Shown here: positions 1-14,424 of the stretch, one piece after another
Numbering within the stretch: the first letter of the stretch is position 1
Layout: each line of letters begins with the position of its first letter
The notes under the pieces: generated by a model
What the model was told of the DNA's origin: nothing
The model's input: only the letters and a program-made list of their open reading frames with translations
Databases searched by the model: none
Program-made: the position numbers and the translations under genes
Source: Gonocerus acuteangulatus
Lineage: Eukaryota > Arthropoda > Insecta > Hemiptera > Coreidae
Length of the DNA stretch: 64,000 bases
Reading direction: 5' to 3'
Assembly: GCA_946811695.1 (NCBI GenBank)
Contig: OX328130.1
Span: 77,293,599-77,357,598, forward strand

Positions 1-1
1 A

Positions 2-115
2 CGTAGAAGGTAGAAAAATAATGTCTCTCCACTGTTTTAATAATATTATCTTGAATAATTGAAAAATAATGTCTCTCCAAAACAGTGGAGAGACATTATT
101 TTTCTACCTTCTACG
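2..115. repeat. Perfect 37-bp inverted repeat
   Basis: Positions 2-38 and 79-115 are exact reverse complements (37 of 37), separated by a 40-base AT-rich spacer. Positions 61-78 repeat 13-30 in direct orientation, so the left arm is partly duplicated in the spacer. It looks like a small foldback element or a transposon end; no target duplication is visible because the window starts here. Confidence 0.85.
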
Positions 116-289
116 AAATCGAGAACTCCACAAATAACGCTGCATACATCACAGTTATAATTATTATATAACATGACGGTTGGGAAATCGTGGTAAATGG
201 ACAGTAACCATTTCAAAACTTTATTTTACGGTAAGTAGATATGTTATAAAGAAGACTCTTCATTGTTCGGAACATGTTGGAGGTCAACC

Positions 290-890
290 AAGAAAAATTT
301 CAGAAAGAAACAGCTAGATACTTGTTCGACTGATTAGGATGGGCGAGATTGACATTGCTGTACAAGGCCAAAATAGACTTAGATCAGACATGGGGCTTCA
401 CATTAATGCTGAAACTATTCCACGAACACTAAAAAGTCGTGGTAATGTCGCAAGGGTAAAGAAACCATTGCATAAGAAAAACTACGACTGCAATTTTGTG
501 GTAATCATGAAAATTGGACAACTTCTGACTGCGGAAGAGTTGAGAGGTCAGACGAAACAAAAATGAACCGTTTTGGGACTGATGGACAACGCTGGCTTTG
601 GAAAAATAACCTGGGTCTATAACGGGAATTTCAGTCTACTCAGAAATTTGCTGGTGGCAGTCAAATGGTCTGGGGTGCATAAAGGACCGAAATGCTGGAC
701 GGATTGCCAAAATAGGAAGGAAAATGGACCTTGAGGAATATCTAAGCATTTCCTATTCATCCCATCTGCCAAGTTTTGAATTCCAATATGGAGATATTAT
801 ATTTCAACAGGATAATGATCCAAAATACATTGTAAAAATAAATAGAATACTTTGAAAATCATTCAATCCACTTGTTAGATAGGCCCTTCG
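290..890 (+). pseudogene. Tc1/mariner-type transposase remnant
   Basis: A decayed Tc1-like transposase readable only across several frames. The first open piece (339-566) has the helix-turn-helix-side text around HINAETIPRTLKSRG. Shifting frame near 550 gives SDETKMNRFGTDGQRW, the block holding the first catalytic Asp of Tc1-like enzymes. Further on are a GGSQMVWGC block (about 652-681) and an IIFQQDNDPKYI block (about 796-831) with the second catalytic Asp. The final Glu region is not recognisable. At least two frameshifts and several stops make it non-functional. The order and identity of the three motifs make the family assignment strong. Confidence 0.85.
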
Positions 891-899
891 GTCTCCTAA

Positions 900-2204
900 T
901 ATAGATATTACTGAAGACTTTTCGTTCCATAAAAACATAATTTGGCTAAGTGCGAAAATTCATCATAAATTATTGAAGAATTATGTGAGGGAAACGAATT
1001 GATATAGAACAATATCTAGTCATTATTTTCAAACAATCTAGTGAAAAGTATTTCAAATAGAATTCAGATCATAATTAAAGCAAAAGGAAGCCATAGAAAG
1101 TACTAAATTATAAGGTTTTTAATAGTTTTAATTCAGTCACAAAACTGTTGCAATCAGTTTAATTTTCAAAGTTTTTCAGAATTTATTTTTATACTTCAAT
1201 AAAATGATTATTATGTTAATTTCTAATTATTAAGTATGTGTTAAAACCATATATATTTGTTTCATTACCCAACACCATCGACTATATCTTGTCTATTATG
1301 TGTTTATGATTTATCTTTCTGTCTATATATTCTTGATTGTTAAAGATTATTTGAATGTGTATTAATAAGTATAAATCTTCTCCTCAATAATACAGGTTCT
1401 GATAAATTTATGTATGTATATATGTATATATATTATCTTACTAACGTATATAGAAAATACTTTCGGGGGGGGCCTAGGTATTTGGGTTGTAGGGAAAATT
1501 TTAAATATTTTATTCTGAAATGGTTAGTTTTAAGGTCCTCTGGATACCTAGGAGACCAGGGTAAATGAAGAAGACATTATTCGCTGTTTTAGGCTTTTTG
1601 TACATGAAATGTTCTCACCAAAACCAAATTTCAGAAGGGGGGAGGAGGAGACTGCAGCCCCCTTAGCCCACCTATCTTCCTTTCCAGAACTGTTTATGTT
1701 GACACGGTGGTAGAATGGTATCTGTGTATCAGCCATAGACCCTACACTATAACCTCAAGGCCGATGATCCCAAGAGAGACTATACTTCGACTACCTGCTA
1801 TTCGCCCCGAATCTTGGATGCCTTCATATCTACAGACTATTCCACTATGAGGCTGTCCCTTCTCTACTATAGCTATCTCATGTTGTGAAAGCATAGCCAT
1901 GCTCAAGACCCATGCTGTCAAAAGCCATAGCTATGTTTTAGGATAGTGTATATATTTGGACTTAACTATAACGATTTACCACAACCCTCAGATAATCCGA
2001 CATGAGTACTTCACAATATTTACCGACTTACTAAGCCAATTTGAAGAACTAACAAAGGGGAAAACGACAAATCCATTAACAACAAAAGTTCTTATTGATT
2101 CGCAGACTCCAAAAGAAACATTACTATGAACAGGCCATGAAGAATTGGGGGAAAGATCTATAGCAGATTCCTACGATAACATTGCAAAAAGACATGCGAC
2201 AGAG
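900..2204. other. AT-rich stretch without a recognised gene
   Basis: No supported gene. It contains a short TA/TG-rich patch (about 1410-1436), a G-run near 1465 and a more GC-balanced block at about 1620-1960. Small open frames in that block resemble nothing I know. Confidence 0.6.
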
Positions 2205-2425
2205 TTTTGCTAGTAAACTACGTAGGTTTTTTCAATACATTGAATAATAACCAATTTTCGTCGGATTTTGTAATAGAAAAAAATAATTGTTCATAATTTT
2301 TGAAAAAATTAATATTTCTAATAATTCCTTTGTACTTTTCTAGATTTAACCTTCTTCTTTCGAAATAATTTAAGTTCATCGTTTTCCGTCAGTCAGACTC
2401 AGCGTCGCCATTTTTTTATTTTAAT
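2205..2425. repeat. Dispersed repeat D, copy 1
   Basis: About 220 bases that recur at 6330-6590 in the same orientation. Both copies share a segment around ACGGATTTTGTAATAGAA and, downstream, one around TTTAACCTTCTTCTTTCGAA, ending in a block near AGTCAGACTCAGCGTC. The family is unrecognised, with no clear termini. Confidence 0.7.
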
Positions 2426-2620
2426 ATTATTTCATCAAATCCGATTGTTCCCATTCCAGTTTTCGGAAAGGTTTGCATAGAAAAAGCAACAAACCGATGT
2501 AGAGGTAATTACCCTATTGAAGTATACTTTAATATAATTAGCCTATTGAAGTATAATTTACCTTATAAACTTAAAGAACTGTCATTAGAAAATGAGGCAG
2601 ACGATACTGACTCGTCAGAA

Positions 2621-3256
2621 GAATATGCTGAAGGATGTAGGAGTATTGAATCAGACGATGATTGATGGAGAATATGCTGAAGGATGTAGGAGTATTGAAT
2701 CAGACGATGATTGATGGAGAATATGCTGAAGGATGTAGGAGTATTGAATCAGACGATGATTGATGGGGAATATGCTGAAGGATGTAGAAGTATAGAATCA
2801 GACGATGATTGATGGAGAATATGCTGAAGGATGTAGGAGTATTGAATCAGACGATGAGATGGAGAATATGCTGAAGGATGTAGGAGTATAGAATCAGACG
2901 ATGATTGATGGAGAATATGCTGAAGGATGTAGGAGTATTGAATCAGACGATGAGATGGAGAATATGCTGAAGGATGTAGGAGTATTGAATCAGACGATGA
3001 TTGATGGAGAATATGCTGAAGGATGTAGGAGTATTGAATCAGACGATGATTGATGGAGAATATGCTGAAGGATGTAGGAGTATTGAATCAGACGATGATT
3101 GATGGAGAATATGCTGAAGGATGTAGGAGTATTGAATCAGACGATGATTGATGGGGAATATGCTGAAGGATGTAGAAGTATAGAATCAGACGATGATTGA
3201 TGGAGAATATGCTGAAGGATGTAGGAGTATTGAATCAGACGATGATTGATGGAGAA
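2621..3256. repeat. 49-bp minisatellite, about 13 copies
   Basis: Tandem units of 49 bp (for example, repeat starts at 2661 and 2710) carrying GAATATGCTGAAGGATGTAG and TCAGACGATGATTGATGG. At least two units lack 2 bases (GATGAGATGG) and are 47 bp. A variant unit with GGGGAATATG and GTAGAAGTATAG appears twice, which suggests a higher-order duplication. The period is not a multiple of three. Confidence 0.95.
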
Positions 3257-3560
3257 TTCGTTTTTAGTGCATAATATTTATTTATTTAATTTATTATGAG
3301 TTTCGCGACGGAGGCGATTGGCTCATAAGAACAGCAGAATCAAAGTCTGTTAAAGTAGTTCTCAGGTCGTAATATTAAAAAGGATTACATTGAAATAAAA
3401 CACAAGAAAAAAATTGTTTGTTCCAAAGCAACAATAATGGTGATTTACAAAAGAGACAGAAAATTTGTTTACATAATATAATTCTATATATTCGTTATTA
3501 TTAAAAAACAAGTCAGTACAATCAAAAGCGACCATTATTCGCTGACCTAGAGCGCGAACA

Positions 3561-3563
<3 letters not shown>

Positions 3564-3621
<58 letters not shown>
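3564..3621. repeat. (TA)n microsatellite, left of the pogo-like element
   Basis: An uninterrupted TA run. The preceding GCGAACAGACA matches the sequence beside the TA tract of S-family elements (minus strand near 20825). The tract may therefore be the internal microsatellite of an S element later split by the transposon that follows. Confidence 0.9.
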
Positions 3622-5268
<1,647 letters not shown>

Positions 5269-5498
5269 AAATTAAAAATAAATAAAACAAACATAAAGTA
5301 TAAAATTGGAAAAAAATAAATAATATAAAAAACTACCAATTGTTTTTCGCCTTCGTTTGTACATATAACATTTAAAAATCAATAAGTCATTGTGACTAAA
5401 TGCTTCTATTTATATTTAGTATCCAAATGAATATATGAATAAACTAGTTTACCGGTATAATTATTGATTATAGATAATAAATATGTTGTTTCCCCAGG

Positions 5499-5715
5499 AG
5501 AATACAGAGGGATGTTATTAGGAACCATGAAGCCTATATCTGCCGAGAACCCGTTCCTGGAGTCCTTACACCAACAAGGGGGGAGTCTTCTTCATATAGG
5601 AAGGGAGGGAATTCAGGGGGAGTCAGCAACCAAATTCAAACCAGTTTTATCGGTATTTTTATATTTACTCAAATCGGGCCACTTTTTTGGCCGGTCCGAG
5701 AGAGGATATAAGTGA
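5499..5715 (+). other. Possible orphan exon (weak)
   Basis: After TTTCCCCAG, a reading frame stays open for about 70 codons to a stop at 5713-5715. Its base composition is higher in G+C than the surroundings, and it includes EYRGMLLGTMKP and ENPFLESLHQQGG. I do not recognise the protein. No clear donor or partner exon is visible, so it could equally be transposon debris. Confidence 0.15.
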
Positions 5716-6329
5716 ATGTTCAGTAAATTCCAGAAAAATAATCTACTCATGAACAAAGAAATATTATCTTTAACTAATTTCTTCACTTCTACACAAGGCA
5801 CCAAAAGAACTTTTCCAAATGAATCGACTCTCAACATATGCTGTAAGGTAATTAACGGGTTTTACTACCTTCTAACTTTTATTTTTACACTTCTTTAATG
5901 GGCGAATTCTTCCGAAATAAATTAATAAAATTCTTCCGAAACTAATCAAAAATGATATCAAAGAGTGATCATGTGAAGAAGAATTTTTTAAATGAGCAAA
6001 AAATATGATTATCCTAATAAAGTCTCGATGCCGAGTCAACACGGTGCTGATTTGAGGATAATGTTTTGAGTGAGCCTCGGTTGGTCCCTTTTTAATTGTT
6101 GAGTTTATTTTGGTCCTTCTTCAATACATTTCAATATTAAAACCCATTTTTGCTCTTTATTACAAGAAAGTATGAAAACAAAAATTAAATAGGAAAAAAA
6201 AATAAACATTTCAGAATATTAAACTTTAAGGTACTTTTTCTCAAAACTATGTTTTTCAAATCGTGCGATACTCTGGGGTCTTCAATTTTTGCCCAATCAA
6301 CTTCAAATTTTAACTGCAGCTTCCTAATG

Positions 6330-6427
6330 ATATTTGCTAATAAATTACATAGGTTTTTTCGATTCATTGAATTATAATGATTTTATGACCGATTTTCGAC
6401 GGATTTTGTAATAGAAGATTGTTCAAC

Positions 6428-6468
<41 letters not shown>

Positions 6469-6590
6469 CTTAAAATTCCTTTGTATTTTAGTAGATTTAA
6501 CCTTCTTCTTTCGAAATAATTTAAGTTTATCGGTTTCCTTTAGTCAGACTCAGCGTCACCATTTTTATTTCCGAAGAATTGAAACTATTT
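6330..6590. repeat. Dispersed repeat D, copy 2
   Basis: Same order of blocks as 2205-2425, with a poly-A insertion of about 37 bases in the middle (6430-6466). Confidence 0.7.
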
Positions 6591-6784
6591 TTTTGTTTTG
6601 TTACTTTAACACTCCTTTAAAAACGTTTGATACAAAGAATTAATAAATATTGATTTATTTAATATTTATAAATTCAAGAAACTGACTTTGATTTTGACCG
6701 CACTACCCCTAAATAACAAAAATAAAGAACTTGAAAATCTATGAGGTTTACAACATTCTACTTCAATATTTCTATAGTGTCAAG

Positions 6785-6847
<63 letters not shown>

Positions 6848-6993
6848 AAATAGATTTATATACTATTTATACACATTATTATAAGTCAAACAGAATTAAA
6901 TTCATAATAAAATGTGGTATCAATGATTTTTTTTACTTTAAGAAATGTTAGGAAACTTCGTTATTAAAAACTTATTTATCGTTCCATAGCATG

Positions 6994-7035
<42 letters not shown>

Positions 7036-7489
7036 CTCAGATTGTTTTTGTTTTTTTGTAAGGAGCGAGGTAAATAAAAGAAAGAAATAATCTTCTGCAT
7101 AAAAGTATAGTGTTTATAATTCATATGACTAAAGTGAAATGAGCTTTATCAAGTAGATATATAAGAGATAAGACTACTATGTGTTATCTGCTGATAAGGA
7201 ATGATCCACGTGTCCAATGAACAGCTGGTATACATAGCTACCATGAAGGGTTGGTAGATACTGATCAGTACCTTGCAAGAGAAAGGACGAAACACGAATT
7301 CCGGATGTTGGGAAATCCAAGTCAAACTTCTAGAAATGCTTCAAGTTTTTAAATTAATGAAGAAAACTGAAAAAAGTGCCAAAATATCGTGGTTTTTCGC
7401 CTGAGTATGTTCTCTCCCCCCCCCCCCCCGGCTTTCGTGGTGGAAAACTTGATTTGAGCATACTCACACCATACCTAAGGATATTAGAA

Positions 7490-10400
7490 GAAAACATCTT
7501 GTGGGGGAATCAATGTTAGCTAAAACCCCAGTATTTATTGGGCTAGTAGTTAGTATGTAGGCACCTGAAGAAGCATACCGAGGATCCGAAACATCTTGTG
7601 GGGAATCAATGTTAGCTAAAACCCCAGTATTTATTGGGCTAGTAGTTAGTGTGTAGGCACCTGAAGAAGCATACCGAGGATCCGAAACATCTTGTGGGGA
7701 ATCAATGTTAGCTAAAACCCCAGTATTTATTGGGCTAGTAGTTAGTATGTAGGCACCTGAAGAAGCATACCGAGGATCCGAAACATCTTGTGGGGAATCA
7801 ATGTTAGCTAAAACCCCAGTATTTATTGGGCTAGTAGTTAGTATGTAGGCACCTGAAGAAGCATACCGAGGATCCGAAACATCTTGTGGGGAATCATTTT
7901 TAGCTAAAACCCCAGTATTTATTGGGCTAGTAGTTAGTATGTAGGCACCTGAAGAAGCATACCGAGGATCCGAAACATCTTGTGGGGGAATCAATGTTAG
8001 CTAAAACCCCACTATTTATTGGGCTAGTAGTTAGTATGTAGGCACCTGAAGAAGCATACCGAGGATCCGAAACATCTTGTGGGGAATCAATGTTAGCTAA
8101 AACCCCAGTATTTATTGGGCTAGTAGTTAGTGTGTAGGCACCTGAAGAAGCATACCGAGGATCCGAAACATCTTGTGGGGAATCAATGTTAGCTAAAACC
8201 CCAGTATTTATTGGGCTAGTAGTTAGTATGTAGGCACCTGAAGAAGCATACCGAGGATCCGAAACATCTTGTGGGGAATCATTGTTAGCTAAAACCCCAG
8301 TATTTATTGGGCTAGTAGTTAGTATGTAGGCACCTGAAGAAGCATACCGAGGATCCGAAACATCTTGTGGGGAATCATTGTTAGCTAAAACCCCAGTATT
8401 TATTGGGCTAAAAGTTAGTATGTAGGCACCTGAAGAAGCATACCGAGGATCCGAAACATCTTGTGGGGAATCAATGTTAGCTAAAACCCCAGTATTTATT
8501 GGGCTAGTAGTTAGTATGTAGGCACCTGAAGAAGCATACCGAGGATCCGAAACATCTTGTGGGGAATCAATGTTAGCTAAAACCCCAGTATATATTGGGC
8601 TAGTAGTTAGTATGTAGGCACCTGAAGAAGCATACCGAGGATCCGAAACATCTTGTGGGGAATCATTGTTAGCTAAAACCCCAGTATTTATTGGGCTAGT
8701 AGTTAGTATGTAGGCACCTGAAGAAGCATACCGAGGATCCGAAACATCTTGTGGGGAATCATTGTTAGCTAAAACCCCAGTATTTATTGGGCTAGTAGTT
8801 AGTATGTAGGCACCTGAAGAAGCATACCGAGGATCCGAAAAATCTTGTGGGGAATCAATATTAGCTAAAACCCCAGTATTTATTGGGCTAGTAGTTAGTA
8901 TGTAGGCACCTGAAGAAGCATACCGAGGATCCGAACCATCTTGTGGGGAATCATTGTTAGCTAAAACCCCAGTATTTATTGGGCTAGTAGTTAGTATGTA
9001 GGCACCTGAAGAAGCATACCGAGGATCCGAAACTTCTTGTGGGGAATCAATGTTAGCTAAAACCCCAGTATTTATTGGGCTAGTAGTTAGTATGTAGGCA
9101 CCTGAAGAAGCATATCGAGGATCCGAAACATCTTGTGGGGAATCAATATTAGCTAAAACCCCAGTATTTATTGGGCTAGTAGTTAGTATGTAGGCACCTG
9201 AAGAAGCATACCGAGGATCCGAAACATCTTGTGGGGAATCAATGTTAGCTAAAACCCCAGTATTTATTGGGCTAGTAGTTAGTATGTAGGCACCTGAAGA
9301 AGCATACCGAGGATCCGAAACATCTTGTGGGGAATCATTGTTAGCTAAAACCCCACTATTTATTGGGCTAGTAGTTAGTATGTAGGCACCTGAAGAAGCA
9401 TACCGAGGATCCGAAACATCTTGTGGGGAATCATTGTTAGCTAAAACCCCAGTATTTATTGGGCTAGTAGTTAGTATGTAGGCACCTGAAGAAGCATACC
9501 GAGGATCCGAAACATCTTGTGGGGGAATCAATGTTAGCTAAAACCCCAGTATTTATTGGGCTAGTAGTTAGTATGTAGGCACCTGAAGAAGCATACCGAG
9601 GATCCGAACCATCTTGTGGGGAATCATTGTTAGCTAAAACCCCAGTATTTATTGGGCTAGTAGTTAGTATGTAGGTACCTGAAGAAGCATACCGAGGATC
9701 CGAAACATCTTGTGGGGAATCAATGTTAGCTAAAACCCCAGTATTTATTGGGCTAGTAGTTAGTATGTAGGCACCTGAAGAAGCATACCGAGGATCCGAA
9801 ACATCTTGTGGGGAATCAATGTTAGCTAAAACCCCAGTATTTATTGGGCTAGTAGTTAGTATGTAGGCACCTGAAGAAGCATACCGAGGATCCGAAACAT
9901 CTTGTGGGGAATCATTGTTAGCTAAAACCCCACTATTTATTGGGCTAGTAGTTAGTATGTAGGCACCTGAAGAAGCATACCGAGGATCCGAAACATCTTG
10001 TGGGGAATCATTGTTAGCTAAAACCCCAGTATTTATTGGGCTAGTAGTTAGTATGTAGGCACCTGAAGAAGCATACCGAGGATCCGAAACATCTTGTGGG
10101 GGAATCAATGTTAGCTAAAACCCCAGTATTTATTGGGCTAGTAGTTAGTATGTAGGCACCTGAAGAAGCATACCGAGGATCCGAACCATCTTGTGGGGAA
10201 TTATTGTTACCTAAAACCCCAGTATTTATTGGGCTAGTAGTTAGTATGTAGGCACCTGAAGAAGCATACCGAGGATCCGAAACATCTTGTGGGGAATCAA
10301 TGTTAGCTAAAACCCCAGTATTTATTGGGCTAGTAGTTAGTCTGTAGGCACCTGAAGAAGCATACCGAGGATCCGAAACATCTTGTGGGGAATCAATGTT

Positions 10401-13400
10401 AGCTAAAACCCCAGTATTTATTGGGCTAGTAGTTAGTATGTAGGCACCTGAAGAAGCATACCGAGGATCCGAAACATCTTGTGGGGAATCAATGTTAGCT
10501 AAAACCCCAGTATTTATTGGGCTAGTAGTTAGTATGTAGGCACCTGAAGAAGCATACCGAGGATCCGAATCATCTTGTGGGGAATCAATGTTAGCTAAAA
10601 CCCCACTATTTATTGGGCTAGTAGTTAGTATGTAGGCACCTGAAGAAGCATACCGAGGATCCGAACCATCTTGTGGGGAATCAATGTTAGCTAAAACCCC
10701 ACTATTTATTGGGCTAGTAGTCAGTATGTAGGCACCTGAAGAAGCATACCGAGGATCCGAAACATCTTGTGGGGAATCAATGTTAGCTAAAACCCCAGTA
10801 TTTATTGGGCTAGTAGTCAGTATGTAGGCACCTGAAGAAGCATACCGAGTATCCGAAACATCTTGTGGGGAATCAATGTTAGCTAAAACCCCAGTATTTA
10901 TTGGGCTAGTAGTTAGTATGTAGGCACCTGAAGAAGCATACCGAGGATCCGAACCATCTTGTGGGGAATCAATGTTAGCTAAAACCCCACTATTTATTGG
11001 GCTAGTAGTTAGTATGTAGGCACCTGAAGAAGCATACCGAGGATCCGAAACATCTTGTGGGGAATCAATGTTAACTAAAACCCCAGTATTTATTGGGCTA
11101 GTAGTCAGTATGTAGGCATCTGAAGAAGCATACCGAGGATCCGAAACATCTTGTGGGGAATCAATGTTAGCTAAAACCCCACTATTTATTGGGCTAGTAG
11201 TTAGTATGTAGGCACCTGAAGAAGCATACCGAGGATCCGAAACATCTTGTGGGGAATCATTGTTAGCTAAAACCCCAGTATTTATTGGGCTAGTAGTTAG
11301 TATGTAGGCACCTGAAGAAGCATACCGAGGATCCGAAAAATCTTGTGGGGAATCAATGTTAGCTAAAACCCCAGTATTTATTGGGCTAGTAGTTAGTATG
11401 TAGGCACCTGAAGAAGCATACCGAGGATCCGAAACATCTTGTGGGGAATCAATATTAGCTAAAACCCCAGTATTTATTGGGCTAGTAGTTAGTATGTAGG
11501 CACCTGAAGAAGCATACCGAGGATCCGAAAAATCTTGTGGGGAATCATTGTTAGCTTAAAACCCCAGTATTTATTGGGCTAGTAGTTAGTATGTAGGCAC
11601 CTGAAGAAGCATACCGAGGATCCGAAACATCTTGTGGGGAATCAATGTTAGCTAAAACCCCAGTATTTATTGGGCTAGTAGTTAGTATGTAGGCACCTGA
11701 AGAAGCATACCGAGGATCCGAAACATCTTGTGGGGAATCATTGTTAGCTAAAACCCCAGTATTTATTGGGCTAGTAGTTAGTATGTAGGCACCTGAAGAA
11801 GCATACCGAGGATCCGAAACATCTTGTGGGGAATCAATGTTAGCTAAAACCCCAGTATTTATTGGGCTAGTAGTTAGTATGTAGGCACCTGAAGAAGCAT
11901 ACCGAGGATCCGAAACATCTTGTGGGGAATCAATGTTAGCTAAAACCCCAGTATTTATTGGGCTAGTAGTTAGTATGTAGGCACCTGAAGAAGCATACCG
12001 AGGATCCGAAACATCTTGTGGGGAATCATTGTTAGCTAAAACCCCAGTATTTATTGGGCTAGTAGTTAGTATGTAGGCACCTGAAGATTCATACCGAGGA
12101 TCCGAAACATCTTGTGGGGAATCAATGTTAGCTAAAACCCCAGTATTTATTGGGCTAGTAGTTAGTATGTAGGCACCTGAAGAAGCATACCGAGGATCCG
12201 AAACATCTTGTGGGGAATCATTGTTAGCTAAAACCCCAGTATTTATTGGGCTAGTAGTTAGTATGTAGGCACCTGAAGAAGCATACCGAGGATCCGAAAC
12301 ATCTTGTGGGGAATCATTGTTAGCTAAAACCCCAGTATTTATTGGGCTAGTAGTTAGTATGTAGGCACCTGAAGAAGCATACCGAGGATCCGAAACATCT
12401 TGTGGGGAATCAATGTTAGCTAAAACCCCAGTATTTATTGGGCTAGTAGTTAGTATGTAGGCACCTGAAGAAGCATACCGAGGATCCGAAACATCTTGTG
12501 GGGAATCATTGTTAGCTAAAACCCCAGTATTTATTGGGCTAGTAGTTAGTATGTAGGCACCTGAAGAAGCATACCGAGGATCCGAAACATCTTGTGGGGA
12601 ATCATTGTTAGCTAAAACCCCAGTATTTATTGGGCTAGTAGTTAGTATGTAGGCACCTGAAGAAGCATACCGAGGATCCGAAACATCTTGTGGGGAATCA
12701 ATGTTAGCTAAAACCCCAGTATTTATTGGGCTAGTAGTTAGTATGTAGGCACCTGAAGAAGCATACCGAGGATCCGAAACATCTTGTGGGGAATCATTGT
12801 TAGCTAAAACCCCACTATTTATTGGGCTAGTAGTTAGTATGTAGGCACCTGAAGATTCATACCGAGGATCCGAAACATCTTGTGGGGAATCAATGTTAGC
12901 TAAAACCCCAGTATTTATTGGGCTAGTAGTTAGTATGTAGGCACCTGAAGAAGCATACCGAGGATCCGAAACATCTTGTGGGGAATCATTGTTAGCTAAA
13001 ACCCCAGTATTTATTGGGCTAGTAGTTAGTATGTAGGCACCTGAAGAAGCATACCGAGGATCCGAAACATCTTGTGGGGAATCATTGTTAGCTAAAACCC
13101 CAGTATTTATTGGGCTAGTAGTTAGTATGTAGGCACCTGAAGAAGCATACCGAGGATCCGAAACATCTTGTGGGGAATCAATGTTAGCTAAAACCCCAGT
13201 ATTTATTGGGCTAGTAGTTAGTATGTAGGCACCTGAAGAAGCATACCGAGGATCCGAAACATCTTGTGGGGAATCATTGTTAGCTAAAACCCCACTATTT
13301 ATTGGGCTAGTAGTTAGTATGTAGGCACCTGAAGAAGCATACCGAGGATCCGAAACATCTTGTGGGGAATCATTGTTAGCTAAAACCCCAGTATTTATTG

Positions 13401-14416
13401 GGCTAGTTGTTAGTATGTAGGCACCTGAAGAAGCATACCGAGGATCCGAAACATCTTGTGGGGAATCATTGTTAGCTAAAACCCCAGTATTTATTGGGCT
13501 AGTAGTTAGTATGTAGGCACCTGAAGAAGCATACCGAGGATCCGAAACATCTTGTGGGGAATCAATGTTAGCTAAAACCCCAGTATTTATTGGGCTAGTA
13601 GTTAGTATGTAGGCACCTGAAGAAGCATACCGAGGATCCGAAACATCTTGTGGGGAATCATTGTTAGCTAAAACCCCAGTATTTATTGGGCTAGTAGTTA
13701 GTATGTAGGCACCTGAAGAAGCATACCGAGGATCCGAAACATCTTGTGGGGAATCATTGTTAGCTAAAACCCCAGTATTTATTGGGCTAGTAGTTAGTAT
13801 GTAGGCACCTGAAGAAGCATACCGAGGATCCGAAACATCTTGTGGGGAATCAATGTTAGCTAAAACCCCAGTATTTATTGGGCTAGTAGTTAGTATGTAG
13901 GCACCTGAAGAAGCATACCGAGGATCCGAAACATCTTGTGGGGAATCATTGTTAGCTAAAACCCCAGTATTTATTGGGCTAGTAGTTAGTATGTAGGCAC
14001 CTGAAGATTCATACCGAGGATCCGAAACATCTTGTGGGGAATCAATGTTAGCTAAAACCCCAGTATTTATTGGGCTAGTAGTTAGTATGTAGGCACCTGA
14101 AGAAGCATACCGAGGATCCGAAACATCTTGTGGGGAATCAATGTTAGCTAAAACCCCAGTATTTATTGGGCTAGTAGTTAGTATGTAGGCACCTGAAGAT
14201 TCATACCGAGGATCCGAAACATCTTGTGGGGAATCAATGTTAGCTAAAACCCCAGTATTTATTGGGCTAGTAGTTAGTATGTAGGCACCTGAAGAAGCAT
14301 ACCGAGGATCCGAAACATCTTGTGGGGAATCAATGTTAGCTAAAACCCCAGTATTTATTGGGCTAGTAGTTAGTATGTAGGCACCTGAAGAAGCATACCG
14401 AGGATCCGAAACATCT
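7490..14416. repeat. 96-bp satellite array, about 72 copies
   Basis: A head-to-tail array of a 96-bp unit with one BamHI site (GGATCC) in nearly every unit and very high identity. The minus strand of the unit has no stop codon in one frame and reads a 32-residue repeat (DVSDPRYASSGAYILTTSP... ending NNDSPQ or NIDSPQ). Frame breaks come only from single-base indels: five-G instead of four-G units near 7500, 7982, 9520 and 10097, and an extra T near 11554. A 577-bp higher-order block (6 units + 1) ends at 9531 and again at 10108. Variant units with GATTCAT recur at 12083, 12851, 14003 and 14195, at exact multiples of 96. I see no splice sites, promoter or flanking coding sequence, so I call it satellite DNA rather than a gene. 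Confidence 0.95.
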
Positions 14417-14424
14417 AGAGTCAT

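Larger units (their letters stand above)
5270..7480. other. AT-rich region with simple repeats
   Basis: No supported gene. It contains (TA)n at 6789-6843 and 7000-7032, an A-run at 6430-6466, dispersed repeat D copy 2 (6330-6590) and a C-run near 7418-7429. A GC-richer segment at about 5498-5715 is treated separately as a possible exon. Confidence 0.6.

Noticed and set aside
339..566. 75-codon plus-strand frame as a small gene
   Set aside because: It is part of the Tc1-like transposase remnant; the transposase continues in another frame.
7490..14416. CRISPR array
   Set aside because: Units are contiguous tandem repeats without unique spacers, in animal DNA, with no cas genes.
11551..14424. 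957-codon minus-strand frame as a repetitive protein gene
   Set aside because: The frame is a by-product of a stop-free 96-bp unit. It starts at the array edge and has no promoter, splice or unique coding sequence; neighbouring units are broken by indels.
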